The translations under genes were made by a program, and so were the position numbers. This document shows positions 45,543 to 56,039 of a DNA stretch of 64,000 nucleotides, in pieces. Where the stretch lies: contig JAQFVV010000036.1 of NCBI GenBank assembly GCA_028023455.1, forward strand, positions 5,945,576 to 6,009,575, in the 5' to 3' direction. The notes beneath the pieces are model-generated. The model worked only from the letters and a program-made list of their open reading frames with translations. It did not search any database and had not been told where the DNA came from. Each line of letters opens with the position of its first letter. The first letter of the stretch is position 1. This DNA comes from Epiperipatus broadwayi (taxonomy: Eukaryota > Onychophora > Udeonychophora > Euonychophora > Peripatidae).

Positions 45543-45558
45543 TAATACTACTATTATT
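45543..45558 (+). repeat. 16-bp target-site duplication of SINE, left
   Basis: TAATACTACTATTATT, repeated exactly at 45663-45678. Confidence 0.85.
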
Positions 45559-45662
45559 TTTTTTTTCTCATGTGCCATAGCATCAGCCGGGAAGCGAACC
45601 CGCTAACCGGGACAACTACTTGTAAAGCAGCTGTCGCTGACCTCTCGACACCAATGCTTGAC
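45559..45662 (-). mobile_element. tRNA-derived SINE with 16-bp TSD
   Basis: Minus strand: AGTCAAGCATTGGTGTCGAG, box-A-like GAGAGGTCAGCG, anticodon-arm-like CTTTACAAG, box B GGGTTCGCTTCCCGG, then CATGAG and an A-tail (T-run at 45559-45567). Exact 16-bp flanking duplications prove retroposition. Best-preserved Pol III boxes of the four copies in the window. Confidence 0.88.
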
Positions 45663-45678
45663 TAATACTACTATTATT
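45663..45678 (+). repeat. 16-bp target-site duplication of SINE, right
   Basis: TAATACTACTATTATT, exact copy of 45543-45558. Confidence 0.85.
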
Positions 45679-45683
45679 AGTAA

Positions 45684-45697
45684 TGATTTTTATTGTA
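45684..45697 (+). repeat. 14-bp target-site duplication, left
   Basis: TGATTTTTATTGTA, repeated exactly at 46473-46486. Confidence 0.85.
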
Positions 45698-45805
45698 CAA
45701 AGAAAAACTCTCCATACAGTAGTGCCATCTTGTGCCAACAAGAGCAATCAATGGATGCCAGAAGGCTTGTGCATAAAATCCCTATCTAGTACCTACTCAT
45801 CCAAT

Positions 45806-45848
45806 ATCCCCATACTAATTTCTGGCTTGTGGCCATCATCAGTGAGGA
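45806..45848 (-). ncRNA. hammerhead ribozyme, type I (family A2)
   Basis: Minus strand: stem I TCCTCA with TGGGGA, CTGATGA (complement of 45836-45842), stem II TGGC/GCCA with loop CACAA, GAAA (45819-45822), stem III ATT/AGT with one U-G, cleavage site UA. All core positions are present. Confidence 0.7.
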
Positions 45849-46281
45849 GCCTTGGATCTGAGAGCACTGCACCTAGATCTTAAGATCTAATGCAACCCTC
45901 CAGAAGCCACCTTTTAACTCTACTGAACTACAAAACTATGAGAATGAAATTGAAAACACAATAATATTTTCAATCTAAGCTCAATAGCTTATATTGTCGT
46001 ATGGGTCTGAACTCAATTCAGCACTCATACATTTTGTTGTCTTTGGCTCTTTAACAACCATAAGCTACCACTATCCTATTAGGCAGGATTGGTGTTAAAC
46101 CACTAAACATCACATGATCACCATCTCACACCAGCACACAATTGATATTAAACAAAGCAAAACTCTCCATACAGTAGTGCCATCTTGTGCCAACAAGAGC
46201 AATCAATGGATGCCAGAAGGCTTGTGCATAAAATCCCTATCTAGTGCCTACTCATCCAATATCCCCATACTAGTTTCTGGC

Positions 46282-46323
46282 TCCTCACTGATGATGGCTA
46301 CAAGCCAGAAACTAGTATGGGGG
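46282..46323 (+). ncRNA. hammerhead ribozyme, type I (family A2), at the head-to-head junction
   Basis: CTGATGA at 46288-46294; stem II TGGC/GCCA with loop TACAA; GAAA at 46308-46311; stem III ACT/AGT; H17 A at 46317; stem I TCCTCA (46282-46287) with TGGGGG (46318-46323), six pairs with two G-U. The left half of a minus-strand ribozyme copy abuts it, so the palindrome could compete with the ribozyme fold. Confidence 0.75.
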
Positions 46324-46472
46324 TATTGAATGAGTAGGCACTAGATAGGGATTTTATGAACAAGCCTTCTGGCATCCATTGATTGCTCTTGTTGGCACAA
46401 GGTGGCACTACTGTATTGAGAGTTTTGCTTTGTTTAATAACAATTGTGTGCTGGTGTGAGATGGTGATCATG

Positions 46473-46486
46473 TGATTTTTATTGTA
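46473..46486 (+). repeat. 14-bp target-site duplication, right
   Basis: TGATTTTTATTGTA, exact copy of 45684-45697. Confidence 0.85.
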
Positions 46487-47253
46487 ATTAAAGGCTTTTA
46501 GTTCTTTCATAATTTCAGAATGTTTTTGAATGCGGGAAAGTAAAAGTTAATACAAATAATGAAAATGTTACAAGGATTTGTAGTGTTGTGGTAATTATTC
46601 TGCCTGCCTTGACCATAATTTAATGTTCAAATTCAGATTTGGCAAAACTTGGAAATTTTGCCATGTTTCGGATATGCTTAATGTTTATTCAAGTAACAAT
46701 TCATTAACAATGTAGTAAGCCATTCAATGTTTGATCAGTAAATCATTAATCAAAATATAGGCATTCTTAGCTAGAGATGTAAATAAAGGTGGAAAATGAC
46801 TAAAAGCTTCATTTCTTGGAAAATGAAAAACCAAATGAGTATTGTTTTATTGTTCTTTGAATGTCTATTGAAGATTTTGTCCTGTAGTGAGCTTTTTAAA
46901 AAAATATTTTACTTTTTATTTATAATTCAAGTCTTAAATAAATATATATGTTCCAATTGTAGTCAGATATAAAAGATATCCAAAGTACAATATGTTTGAA
47001 AATGATCTTTAGATCATTATTTAACAATGTGCGGTCAGACTTTTTTTGGCCTTCTAATGGTAATTAGCTCACAATCAATTTTTTAGTATATAAAAATGTT
47101 TTAAAACAAAATTAGGTTTCAAAAAAATTATAAAAAACTAATTAATGTTTCTATTTATCAGCACCAGACTGGTGAATCAAAAAAATAAAATAAAAATATG
47201 ATTCCTATTTATTTAAGTACTTTAAAATGTTTTTTCAATTGTAATGCTTAATA
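46487..47253. other. AT-rich, nothing recognised
   Basis: No coding frame and no repeat family recognised. Confidence 0.4.
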
Positions 47254-47255
47254 TA

Positions 47256-48223
47256 CACCTGGGTCTCATTTTATGCAGTAGATAGGTTTGACAGAAAACC
47301 CACATTAAAAAAAATTTCACAAAAATAGACTTAACTTACCTTGAAAAATGGGGGATAGGGTCTGTAATTTTCAGAATTCTCATAAAAGCAAAGCAAGAAG
47401 GAAAAATTACTTTAAAATTTGCATTAAAAAAATAAGCAAATAAAGTATGACTAATAAAAAATTTCAAATATTTGAAAAAAATTAATACAAGACAAACTTT
47501 TTTTACTTTTTTTATTAACTACAGTATTTAATTTTACATTTTTCATACATATTTTAATTATTACCACTAGCGTTCATTTATAAACTAGTAAGAAATCAGA
47601 TTCGATGTGATGTGATGTATTGTGGCTTCTCCTTAAACAAAGTCAAAAATCTCTCAGCAATTATGCCCAGAGAAACCTGATAACCACTTTATTTTTGTTT
47701 GTGATGTGATGTACAACTAACGCCACTTTCAGTCTTGTGCTGTGTTAATGGTTTTCTGTTTCTATATTTAAAAAATGAGATTGCAATCAAAACAAAAAAA
47801 ATTATACATTATCATTAAAAAGATTATTTTCAGTTTATAAAATCTTCATTTTTTATTTTAAAAATCTAAAAGATTTCTGTTATATATAACAAAATAAATT
47901 TTAAAAGTTTAAATTTTTTGAATATTTATTGCGATATTTTTATATGTAAGTATAAATCTATTATTATTATTTACTCATTAGTATAAATAGGTTATTTACA
48001 TAGAAGCTAAGATTCTAAATACAGCTTCAGGTTATATTCACGTTAGCCGCTAATATAACGTTATATTTTTGAAGAAAAAAAAGTATTTCAAGTGAAAATA
48101 AGTTATTAATAATTTAAATTTCTTGATATCTAATAAATATAATGAAATATGAAAGATATTAAGAAGAAACATGAATTGCATAATTTCAAAATTGCATTAA
48201 AATAATCCGCATAAAATGAGACC
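47256..48223. mobile_element. TA-flanked MITE, CACCTGGGTC family, copy 3, right tip missing
   Basis: Starts CACCTGGGTCTCATTTTATG after TA (47254-47255). The right end reads CCGCATAAAATGAGACC and then breaks off without CAGGTG. The body is inverted relative to copy 2. It contains tandem GATGTGATGT motifs near 47604 and 47701. It cannot be excised as it stands because the right terminus is lost. Confidence 0.8.
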
Positions 48224-48338
48224 ATATATTAAAATATCCATTTGCTGTTCCTGTCATTTTTTTGCAAGCTTAAAGCAACTAAGCAAAGCTAATTTTTAAT
48301 GTTCAATTTGAATTTAACAGTTGAAGTTAGGAGATATA

Positions 48339-48383
48339 ACAGTTCTGAAGAAGATTTCTGGGACAATCAAAACTGTAAACTGT
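48339..48383 (+). ncRNA. hammerhead-like motif (family C), G12 mutated
   Basis: Stem I ACAGTT (48339-48344) pairs perfectly with AACTGT (48378-48383); CTGAAGA at 48345-48351; stem II GATT/AATC; AAAAC (GAAAC expected) at 48369-48373; AC/GT stem III; H17 A at 48377. The G12 to A change should inactivate it. A poorer copy is at 8113-8160. The downstream sequence leads to repeat D at 48450. Confidence 0.55.
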
Positions 48384-48449
48384 AAAAGAGGGTGGTAAAC
48401 AAAGCATTGTGTAACAGTAGTAAAGTGCATGGATGATTTAGTATTATAT

Positions 48450-48590
48450 GATTCATACATTCTTGTCATTGCAACTGTTATTATTATATGATTATTTAGA
48501 ATACCTACTCATCAACATGCTTTAGGTAGCATGATGAGTTTTCTGGATTTTACCCACATTTTTAAGATCAGTAAATGCCATGGTATTTTT
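48450..48590 (+). repeat. dispersed repeat D, copy 2
   Basis: CATTCTTGTCATTGCAACTG, ATGATTATT, palindrome CTCATCAACATGCT...AGCATGATGAG and TGCCATGGT correspond to 18790-18960. Its position just after a family C ribozyme suggests that D could be the 3' body of family C. Confidence 0.6.
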
Positions 48591-48599
48591 TTTAAATAT

Positions 48600-49905
48600 C
48601 TAATGATTTTTAGATTGGATTTTTTAAAATATTATATGCATATGTGTATGCTTGTTTATTCTTTTTTATATAACTGACTCTTATAGATATGATTCTATAA
48701 TGTCATTAACGAAGAAGGCTTACAATTTAAGCTGCTATTCCAACCTGATTTTTGTTTAGCTATCTATATTCGTAGATCTCTTTCAATTGAAGGAAAATTC
48801 CATAAACTGAAAAAAGAACTTTAAAATTTTAAATAACTTCCCTTCTTTCTATATTTTATGATTTATTATTATTGTTTAACAATAAACATGTTATTGTAAT
48901 AGAGGAAATATAAGTTTGGATGAATGACTGAAGTGTACAACATATTTTTAAAAAATATTTATTAATAAACACATGATGATGCATAAAAGAAGGTGTAACA
49001 AATAGTTTACACAGACAATATTTTGCTACCAGAGAGAGTGGAGTCAAAAACCACTTACCATGGAAGTCATTATCAGAGAGCATATTGTTCACCATAGCCT
49101 GCCTTAATGAAAACTGTCTCACATATACAAGTATGAAAATAGAAAAATATTGCTAATATTTCTATAATTATTAAAATATGTGATGTGTGTGATTTACATT
49201 TCATCAGAATGGCTTGCTAAACTCTGGTTGTGCTTATCTCAACTAGTATGTGGTTCCATAAAGAATTAGCTGGTATCCAGTCTGATTTTAAAAGATCACC
49301 CTAGCATGGAAAAGAAGAAGGGTATCACATTTTGAAGTTTTTAATTTATTTTATTTCATCTGGTTCATAAATAAGAAACACAATTGCTACTCCACCATAA
49401 CTATATCTCTACAAGAAAGAAGAAAAAATTATACTGATGCCAACCAATTAGATACCAAAACCAGGACTAATAAAGTGATTTATTCATCTATCAGCCCAGT
49501 GAATAAACATCATGGACTATTTTATGTAAAAACATGTCTATTTTGTTCTACAACCATGTAATAATGACTATGGATTAATTTATACATTTCCAGCCTAGTT
49601 AGGAAATACAGAATTAATTAATAAACTAAAACTGAAATTAGGTCAATGACAGAATAAATAAATCATTTCAAAGATTATCCAGTTTTCATCATGAAACAGC
49701 TATATTTGTACAAAGACAGGAATGTTCAATGTATTTTTTATATATGCTGTGTATATATGTTTTTGATATAATAAATAAAGAACTTAAAATAAAACAGACT
49801 GAAAGTAAGATCTTTCCGTTATTATTTTGTTTGTGGATATGCATCACATATGGTAAAATTTATTTATAACTAACATTTATTTAATTGTTTAATCTTTAGA
49901 ATTAA
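48600..49905. other. AT-rich, nothing recognised
   Basis: An 88-codon minus-strand frame at 48856-49122 has no recognisable feature. No repeats of the described families. Confidence 0.4.
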
Positions 49906-49908
49906 TAC

Positions 49909-50010
49909 TAATCTAGTTACCTGGGATTGGGAGATCCCAGGATCAATTCTGGTGCATGCAGTTCCGTCCCTCAAACTTTTTATGAACTCCCGATCAATAA
50001 AGCCATTAGA
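49909..50010 (+). mobile_element. SINE-like repeat S2, copy 2
   Basis: CCTGGGATTGGGAGATCCCAG, AGGATCAATTCTGGTGCATG and CTCAAACTTTTTATGAACTC match 36238-36345 and 55380-55495. GATCAATTC is a possible degenerate box B. Confidence 0.6.
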
Positions 50011-50059
50011 TTTTTTTCTGGATTGGATTTCAGGGCATAAGTTCCATAACACACAAGAT

Positions 50060-50589
50060 GTCCCCAGGTTATGGATATGGAAATGGCCTTCAGATATGAA
50101 GGTTAGTTGTTAATAAGAAAAGTACTGTAAATAAGCAATCGCTGACAATGGAATAACATTCACTATCAGCTTGTAGTGGAGAAGACAGTGGTGTGTTTAC
50201 TTCTATAAAATATCACAAATTCCTTTGATGGAGGATGTATAATGGTTAGTGTTGACCACTATTACATAAGTTAGCAGCCTGGTGAGTGCTGGGTCAGCAA
50301 CACCATTTTTCCAAGTCAGCGAAGATCATTATAGGTGACTATGGTGATAAGCAAATGATACATGGATGTTCATCTACCATAATAAGTCTGTTATGGAGAT
50401 TACTACTGGGCAAAGATGGCAACAGAGAAACCACTATGCCTTATAATTGCTTGTTATATTATGACTATGCCTGCAGAATAGGGATGAGGCACTCAGGTCA
50501 CAAACCTGCCAAATCCTTATAGAGTTCATTCATTACAAGTTAACACATTGAAAATTGGCACATCATTCATACCCATTGTGTTTTAAATT
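50060..50589. other. less AT-rich segment, unidentified
   Basis: Higher-complexity DNA (for example GTGAGTGCTGGGTCAGCAAC). The 78-codon frame 50286-50522 shows no family features, and I see no splice-site pattern that would make it an exon. Confidence 0.35.
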
Positions 50590-50600
50590 AAAATCTTTAA
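50590..50600 (+). repeat. 11-bp target-site duplication of SINE, left
   Basis: AAAATCTTTAA, repeated exactly at 50716-50726. Confidence 0.75.
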
Positions 50601-50715
50601 GTCAGGCATTGTTAGCTGAGAGGTCATCGCATCTGCCTTGCAAGCAAGTAGTTGGTTGCAGACGGTTGTGGGTTTGTGTCTCGGCTGATACAATGACATA
50701 TGAGAAAAAAAAATC
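50601..50715 (+). mobile_element. tRNA-derived SINE with 11-bp TSD
   Basis: GCATTGTTAGCTGAGAGGTC includes a good box A (TTAGCTGAGAGG). The anticodon arm GCCTTGCAAGCAAG resembles tRNA-Ala(UGC). Box B is degenerate (GGGTTTGTGTCTC). It ends GACATATGAGAAAAAAAAATC. Exact 11-bp flanking duplications. Same 3' end (GACATAT...A-tail) as 23898-23993. Confidence 0.85.
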
Positions 50716-50726
50716 AAAATCTTTAA
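50716..50726 (+). repeat. 11-bp target-site duplication of SINE, right
   Basis: AAAATCTTTAA, exact copy of 50590-50600. Confidence 0.75.
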
Positions 50727-53700
50727 AGACTTCAATCTTAAATAATTGTCTTAAGACTTGGCTTCATACAAAATTAGACTTATTATTTTAGCAATCCCTT
50801 TTTATATCTACTAAACAGCTCTTGCATTTGTAAAAATCTTATTTAATCATTGTAGTTTTATTTCACATATAACTTTTGTTCTTTTTTTATTAATATTAAT
50901 CACTATTTTATTTAATATTTTGATTTGTAAAAAATTTTCGTATCAAATCTTGGGAAAAAAAATCCCTACTATAAATAAAGTATATATACATATAATTTAA
51001 TTTAAAATCCTTGTGTATATAATCATTTTAAAAATTGATTTATCAATTTTTTACAAATTAATTTTTATATTGTTAAATAGTAAATTAATTAAAAATATTA
51101 ATTTAAAAAAAAATTCATTCTATTTATATTTTAGATGCAAGATTTTAAAAGAAAATAGAATGAGATATTTATTGAAAATTTATCTAAATTTCTACTTAGT
51201 AAACTTCCATTTAATTAAAAAATAAAATGAATTCAAAAATTCATTTCAACTAAAAATTGATTTTTATTAAAAGTTTTAATGTGATTTAAATTATATATTT
51301 TTGCATATTGTATAACACAAAGCCTTGTTTATAATTATCAGCAAGCATCTATAGAACTGTAGATCAAAATAGGTGTTTCTTTTAGGATGTTATTTGTCTG
51401 TATATAACCTTCTAAATAATCAAAAAAAATCTAGTGATCTAAATAAAACATGTAAAAAAGACACTAAGAATTCTTTGTGCATTTAACAATTAAACAATAC
51501 CAGACATATATTATTTTCAAAAATCAAACTATATATTTATTTATATAATATATAAAGTCAGAAATAATTATATATACCTACATTCAAAAAACAGGTTTGA
51601 AGTTTGTGTTGCCTCTAAGATAAAGTTTACTTACTAGAATATAATGTACATATTACATAGAAATTTTTCCTTATCGACTTCAAAGCTTGTGATTAACCAT
51701 CAAGTATATATTTATTTCTCATGTGTATTCTTATTAAGTACTATAATAGTCTTATTTGGATGCACACATTTGCCTAGAACAGAGCAGGTTAAGTGTATTT
51801 ATTATTGCTGTTACTAGACTGTAACATATATAATACACAGAAATCCTCTACCATCCATTTCAAAGTCTGAAAATAGCAGTAAAACATGTATTAATATCTT
51901 ATGCAGTGTTTTTAATAGTTATATTTATTGCACCTGGATGTATTACATGAATACATGTTTGAAAAAGTGCATGGTTTATAAAATGTTTATAAATTGGAAA
52001 GTAATTAAAATGTAAACATATGTAATATGACTTTTTTGGGAGTGTGAAATGCTGATAATGAACATGGGTATAGCTTATGAAATAGTTTTTGCTAAAATGT
52101 AGGTCTGGCAAAATCTTGTATAGCTATCTATCAAAGAAAATACAAATTGCCAGCAACTACTTGGTCTCCATACATAATTTCATGGTACAATAGCTGAAGC
52201 TTAATAAACCAATATCCAAAACTTGTTGTCAAGCAACATCTATAGATAATCCATCTAAACAAGCTATTTTAACAACGGATTGTGGATATTCTATTCATTT
52301 ATTAAGGGTTGTCTTGATAACAGATTGTGACTGATCTATTGGTTTATTAAGCATAGCCGTGCACGCCAATTTTATATCATAAAAATAAATGCTTGTACAT
52401 ATAGAAAATTAGGTGCTGATTTATTATGCACTCATGGCTATTTTGAATTATAAGAACTTCCCAAAACCCAGGCTGACACATCCAAACGATAAACCACATC
52501 GATCAATCTATATATTGTCACGATCTGACCAGAAAACACTATAGCATATATGATGTATATTTGAATAAATAAGTACAAAAAGATTTAGGACAAAAAATTT
52601 TAGTTTTAATAATGCATATAAATTAAAATTAATGTAGCTATAATATACATATTCTGAATTTGATAGAAATAACATTTTTGGATCACACCATGATGTAAAT
52701 ATTATTTAATCACTAATTATCAACTAATAAAGAATTTGTAAAAGCCTTTAGATTCTCATAACATTTTTCTTCTTTAATTTAGCTTATTTTAAAAGGAAGA
52801 AATAGTAAATAAAATAAGACATTTTTCCAAGTTTGTTTATTCTTTTTGTGATCTTCGATCAGATAAAGTAGAATAAAAAATCCACATAATCTTTAACCAT
52901 TTGAGTTAATTTATAGCTAAGATTATTCTAATTTATAGTTTTTGAATTTGTTTCAGAATTATATAGCTCGGTGTAAAGATAGTTTCAGCTCAAATCTTAA
53001 TGATTTAAAACTTTCGAGCCATCTTCTAAAAAAAAAAAGACCATGGTGCTTAGCAATTTATTATCTTAATCTCAAAACCAAATAATTATCATCTACTTAA
53101 CAGTTATTAAAATTAACAAATAATTGAGTGAAAATCCAAATATATTATTACCTGGTTTCCTCATTGTTTATTTGTATTATTTATAAGCATAGTTTTTTAT
53201 TTAACTCTGTACATTTGATATCTTCTCTGTTGTTGTTTTTTTTGCCTATATGTGAATAAATTTTCCTTTGAAATGAAAATGTAAAACTTAAAAAGTAAAT
53301 AATAATAATAATATTCGTTAACAGTTCAAAAATATTTTATCTGCTCTGCAGTATCTTCAGTGTATCTAAATAAGTTGATGTTTCTTCGAATAATATTGAA
53401 TCCATATTTCTTTGTATTTAATATATCTTCAATTAGCTTATATTTGCTATGCTAGATAAACACAAAGAAATTTTTTATGCAAAATATGGGAGATTAAAAC
53501 AACTATTTTGTAAAAACTATATATAATTTAGCACGGTTATTTGATCTGAAAGTTTTGTTATTATCAATAAAGTACAAGATCTTTTTAAAGCATTTCTTTC
53601 TCTTTTTAATTATAGAATGTACATCTCTTCTTTTTCCACTCTTTTTGAAATCATCTTGTACCCCTCTTCCCAATGCAAGATTTTATTATAAGTTGAATAG

Positions 53701-54367
53701 CTTACGGAAACATATTACTTTTTATGTTATAAAAGACGGAGTGAAATAATTTGTACACTTACAAGCTTTTTTTATTTGGAATTAGAATATAGATTTCGTT
53801 TCCTCTGGGCCATTTATTTTTTTTAAAGTGGATTCACATAATATAGTCAGCACTTTTATTGATTTTTTTTCATTTTTTTTTAAACTTCTGATACAATTCC
53901 ATCATTTTCCGTGACACTTTTTTTAAACCTCTACGAAAAAGTATTGGACAGGATCTTTGTCTTGCAATGGGTTGCCTACTTATTACATACATATATAATC
54001 AGGAATCATTAATAGTGATAATATAGTTTTATTACATTTTAACTTTCAGAATAGAAAGTGGTTTTTTTTATATATATATAAAAAAAAAGCATGCCTTTAA
54101 TGTAAAATATTGATTTTTGTGAAAGTTTCAATTCTTTTTTTTTTTTTAATAATAATAATAATAGAACACAAAAATAAAAAACTGTGATATGTTTAAAGTT
54201 TAAACATTTTTATCAACACTTAAACAAAATTAATTAACTGTGAAGTGGTAAGAAATTTAAATAACTTTTTTTATATTAGTATTGCAAGAAAGTTTCAATT
54301 TTGAAGTAAATAATAGCTCTTTGATGATTTTTTTATTATTTCTAATAATACTGATATTTTTATCAAC
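50727..54367. other. AT-rich, nothing recognised
   Basis: 3.6 kb of AT-rich DNA with long T-runs and short ATA arrays. Short open frames only, none with domain features. Confidence 0.4.
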
Positions 54368-54380
54368 AAAAATTGATATT
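54368..54380 (+). repeat. 13-bp target-site duplication, left
   Basis: AAAAATTGATATT, repeated exactly at 55061-55073. Confidence 0.8.
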
Positions 54381-55060
54381 TAGAGGGTTTGAACTCAGAA
54401 TTTCACACTATACTCAATTATCCATGCTATCTCATACTGCTGACACACTTGATCTCACACATGTTGAAAAGATAAATAATCACCAATATATGTATTTGGT
54501 GCTAAACCAGCATTCGTCAGTTTGTCCAGATTATCATCTCCACACATATATACACAAACAATGCTCAGCTTACATTAAGATAGCAAATCTTCACACTTTA
54601 ATGGACAGGCTTTAATCCACTCACCCCCAAAACTCTTCAACCATGAGATGACTTATGGTCAACATGAGTAGGATGAGAAGTTTGGTAGCAATGTGGACTT
54701 TGAGCATTTCCATAATCAGATTTTCAATGAAATAGACAGCTGAAGAGCTGTGGGGTGGAATGGATTGAAGCCTGTCCATTAAAGTATGAAGATTGGCTAT
54801 CTTAATATAAGCTGAGCATTGTTTGCATATATTTGTGGAGATGATAATTTGGACCAACTGACAAGTGCTCGTTTAGCATGAAATACATATATTGGTAATT
54901 ATTTATTTTTTCAACATGCATGTGATCAAGTGTGTCAGCAATATGAGATAGTGTGGATAATTGAGATGTCGTTTGAAAGTTTGAGTTCAAACCCCCTATA
55001 TATTACATATTGGAGTGCAGGTATAAAAAAGCCTGTACTGTAAAAAAAAATCTGTATATT
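54381..55060. mobile_element. family B hammerhead element, head-to-head
   Basis: A 680-bp insertion between exact 13-bp duplications. The left arm (to about 54645) is a minus-strand copy of the unit's 3' region including a ribozyme site at 54482-54525. The right arm is a plus-strand copy including the ribozyme site at 54853-54896 and the full 3' end CTATATATTACATATTGG, GAGTGCAGGTATAAAAAA. Both ribozymes are damaged: plus has CTGACAA, minus has CAAA in place of GAAA. Open frames at 54373-54615, 54621-54857 and 54802-54990 are translations of the repeat. Confidence 0.88.
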
Positions 55061-55073
55061 AAAAATTGATATT
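55061..55073 (+). repeat. 13-bp target-site duplication, right
   Basis: AAAAATTGATATT, exact copy of 54368-54380. Confidence 0.8.
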
Positions 55074-55379
55074 AGAAGCGACTATAACTTAATGATTAAA
55101 AAATACAGTTGTATAATGAATTAGTCTTATAAATATATACTTGCGTGTGTCTGCATCCAATTATTATTATTATTATTATTTTGCAGGATAGTTTCTAAAT
55201 ATTTATTACTAAATTATAAGCTACTGTTGAGAACAAATTTTTTTTATAATAGCTTCTCTCACATAGTCACCTTTCTATTCATATAACTCCGTTATTTGTT
55301 TAATTTTTGAATTTGGATGCTTTATAAGTCAGTTATAGAAATGTATCAGTGCATTGATATTCATATTTCATTGCCCCGT

Positions 55380-55495
55380 GCAGAAGTAGAGTGTCAGATT
55401 TTGGAATGTGAGGTTTTAGGACCGATTCTAATACTGGTACTTCTGATACCCAAACTTTGTGTGAATGCTAAAACAATAAAACCATTAAGTTATTT
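55380..55495 (+). mobile_element. SINE-like repeat S2, copy 3
   Basis: GAGTGTCAGATTTTGGAATG, GGACCGATTCTAATACTGG and CCAAACTTTGTGTGAATGCT followed by ACAATAAAACCATTAAG match the other two copies at moderate identity. Confidence 0.55.
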
Positions 55496-55659
55496 ATTTA
55501 TGTAATAAATAGGAGAGATAATTTACAATTTAATATCAGGTTTTTAGAGAAATGCATTGTAAATCTAAAGATTTGAATAGTTATGAATATGTATTAGGCA
55601 CATTAATCAATTTTATATATATATATTATAATGGTCGGGGTGTATTGAGTCTTACCATA

Positions 55660-56035
55660 TCTGCTATGCAGGGTGCCACCAGGTCATTTGAACCTGCAAT
55701 ATTTATATAGAAGGCAGATACTTACTGTTAAGATCCAATTTTATTTTATTATTGACCGTTAGCCCATGCCACTAGTTCAAGGAGATGCAGACAGAGATTT
55801 TTAGATCCAGTGTCTGAACCTACCCTGACACCTCTCTGAGGAGTGCCAAAGCATGAAACCATTGTCTTGGTTTTGGGGAGGGGTTCCTGACAGATATTTT
55901 AAGTGCTGGCTCTGGCTAAGCATTTATCATAAAGCTTGTAGAGGAATTGGCAATCCTCATTGTTTATAACTTACAAGCTTAAGAGATAGGGTCATGTGAT
56001 CTATGACTCTTATTTTGACTATTTATATTTGTTAA
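55660..56035 (+). mobile_element. family A hammerhead repeat, divergent (A3)
   Basis: Shares TTAGATCCAGTGTCTGAACC, the ribozyme site, AGTGCTGGCTCTGGC and the 3' end GGTCATGTGATCTATGACTC with family A. It is the most diverged complete unit. No target-site duplication identified. Confidence 0.7.
55831..55880 (+). ncRNA. hammerhead-like site, family A3
   Basis: CTGAGGA at 55836-55842; stem II TGC/GCA with loop CAAA; GAAA at 55855-55858; then ACCATTGTC, which gives AC/GT or, with the next bases, ACCA/TGGT as stem III. Stem I with CCTCT is not convincing, perhaps after a small insertion. The core itself is intact. Confidence 0.45.
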
Positions 56036-56039
56036 ATAT

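Larger units (their letters stand above)
45698..46472. mobile_element. family A2 hammerhead element: tandem plus inverted
   Basis: A 775-bp insertion between exact 14-bp duplications. Left to right: a minus-strand unit 45698-46150 with ribozyme 45806-45848; a second minus-strand unit in direct tandem (period 455 bp) that stops inside its ribozyme at about 46280; then a plus-strand copy starting with the ribozyme 46282-46323 and ending GATGGTGATCATG at the right duplication. The unit includes GTATGGGTCTGAACTCAATT, the family A module. Several short open frames in the arms are repeat translations, not genes. Same organisation as 29433-30286 and, in simpler form, 11779-12291. Confidence 0.9.

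Noticed and set aside
45683-46510. Three overlapping 66-71 codon frames with similar peptides
   Set aside because: They resemble each other because they are translations of the same family A2 repeat in both orientations.
50286-50522. A 78-codon frame in a less AT-rich segment as a small gene or exon
   Set aside because: No start context, domain, signal peptide or splice pattern supports it; composition alone is not enough.
50601-50715. A functional tRNA-Ala gene (anticodon arm with TGC)
   Set aside because: The acceptor stem does not close, box B is degenerate, and it has an A-tail and flanking duplications, so it is a SINE.
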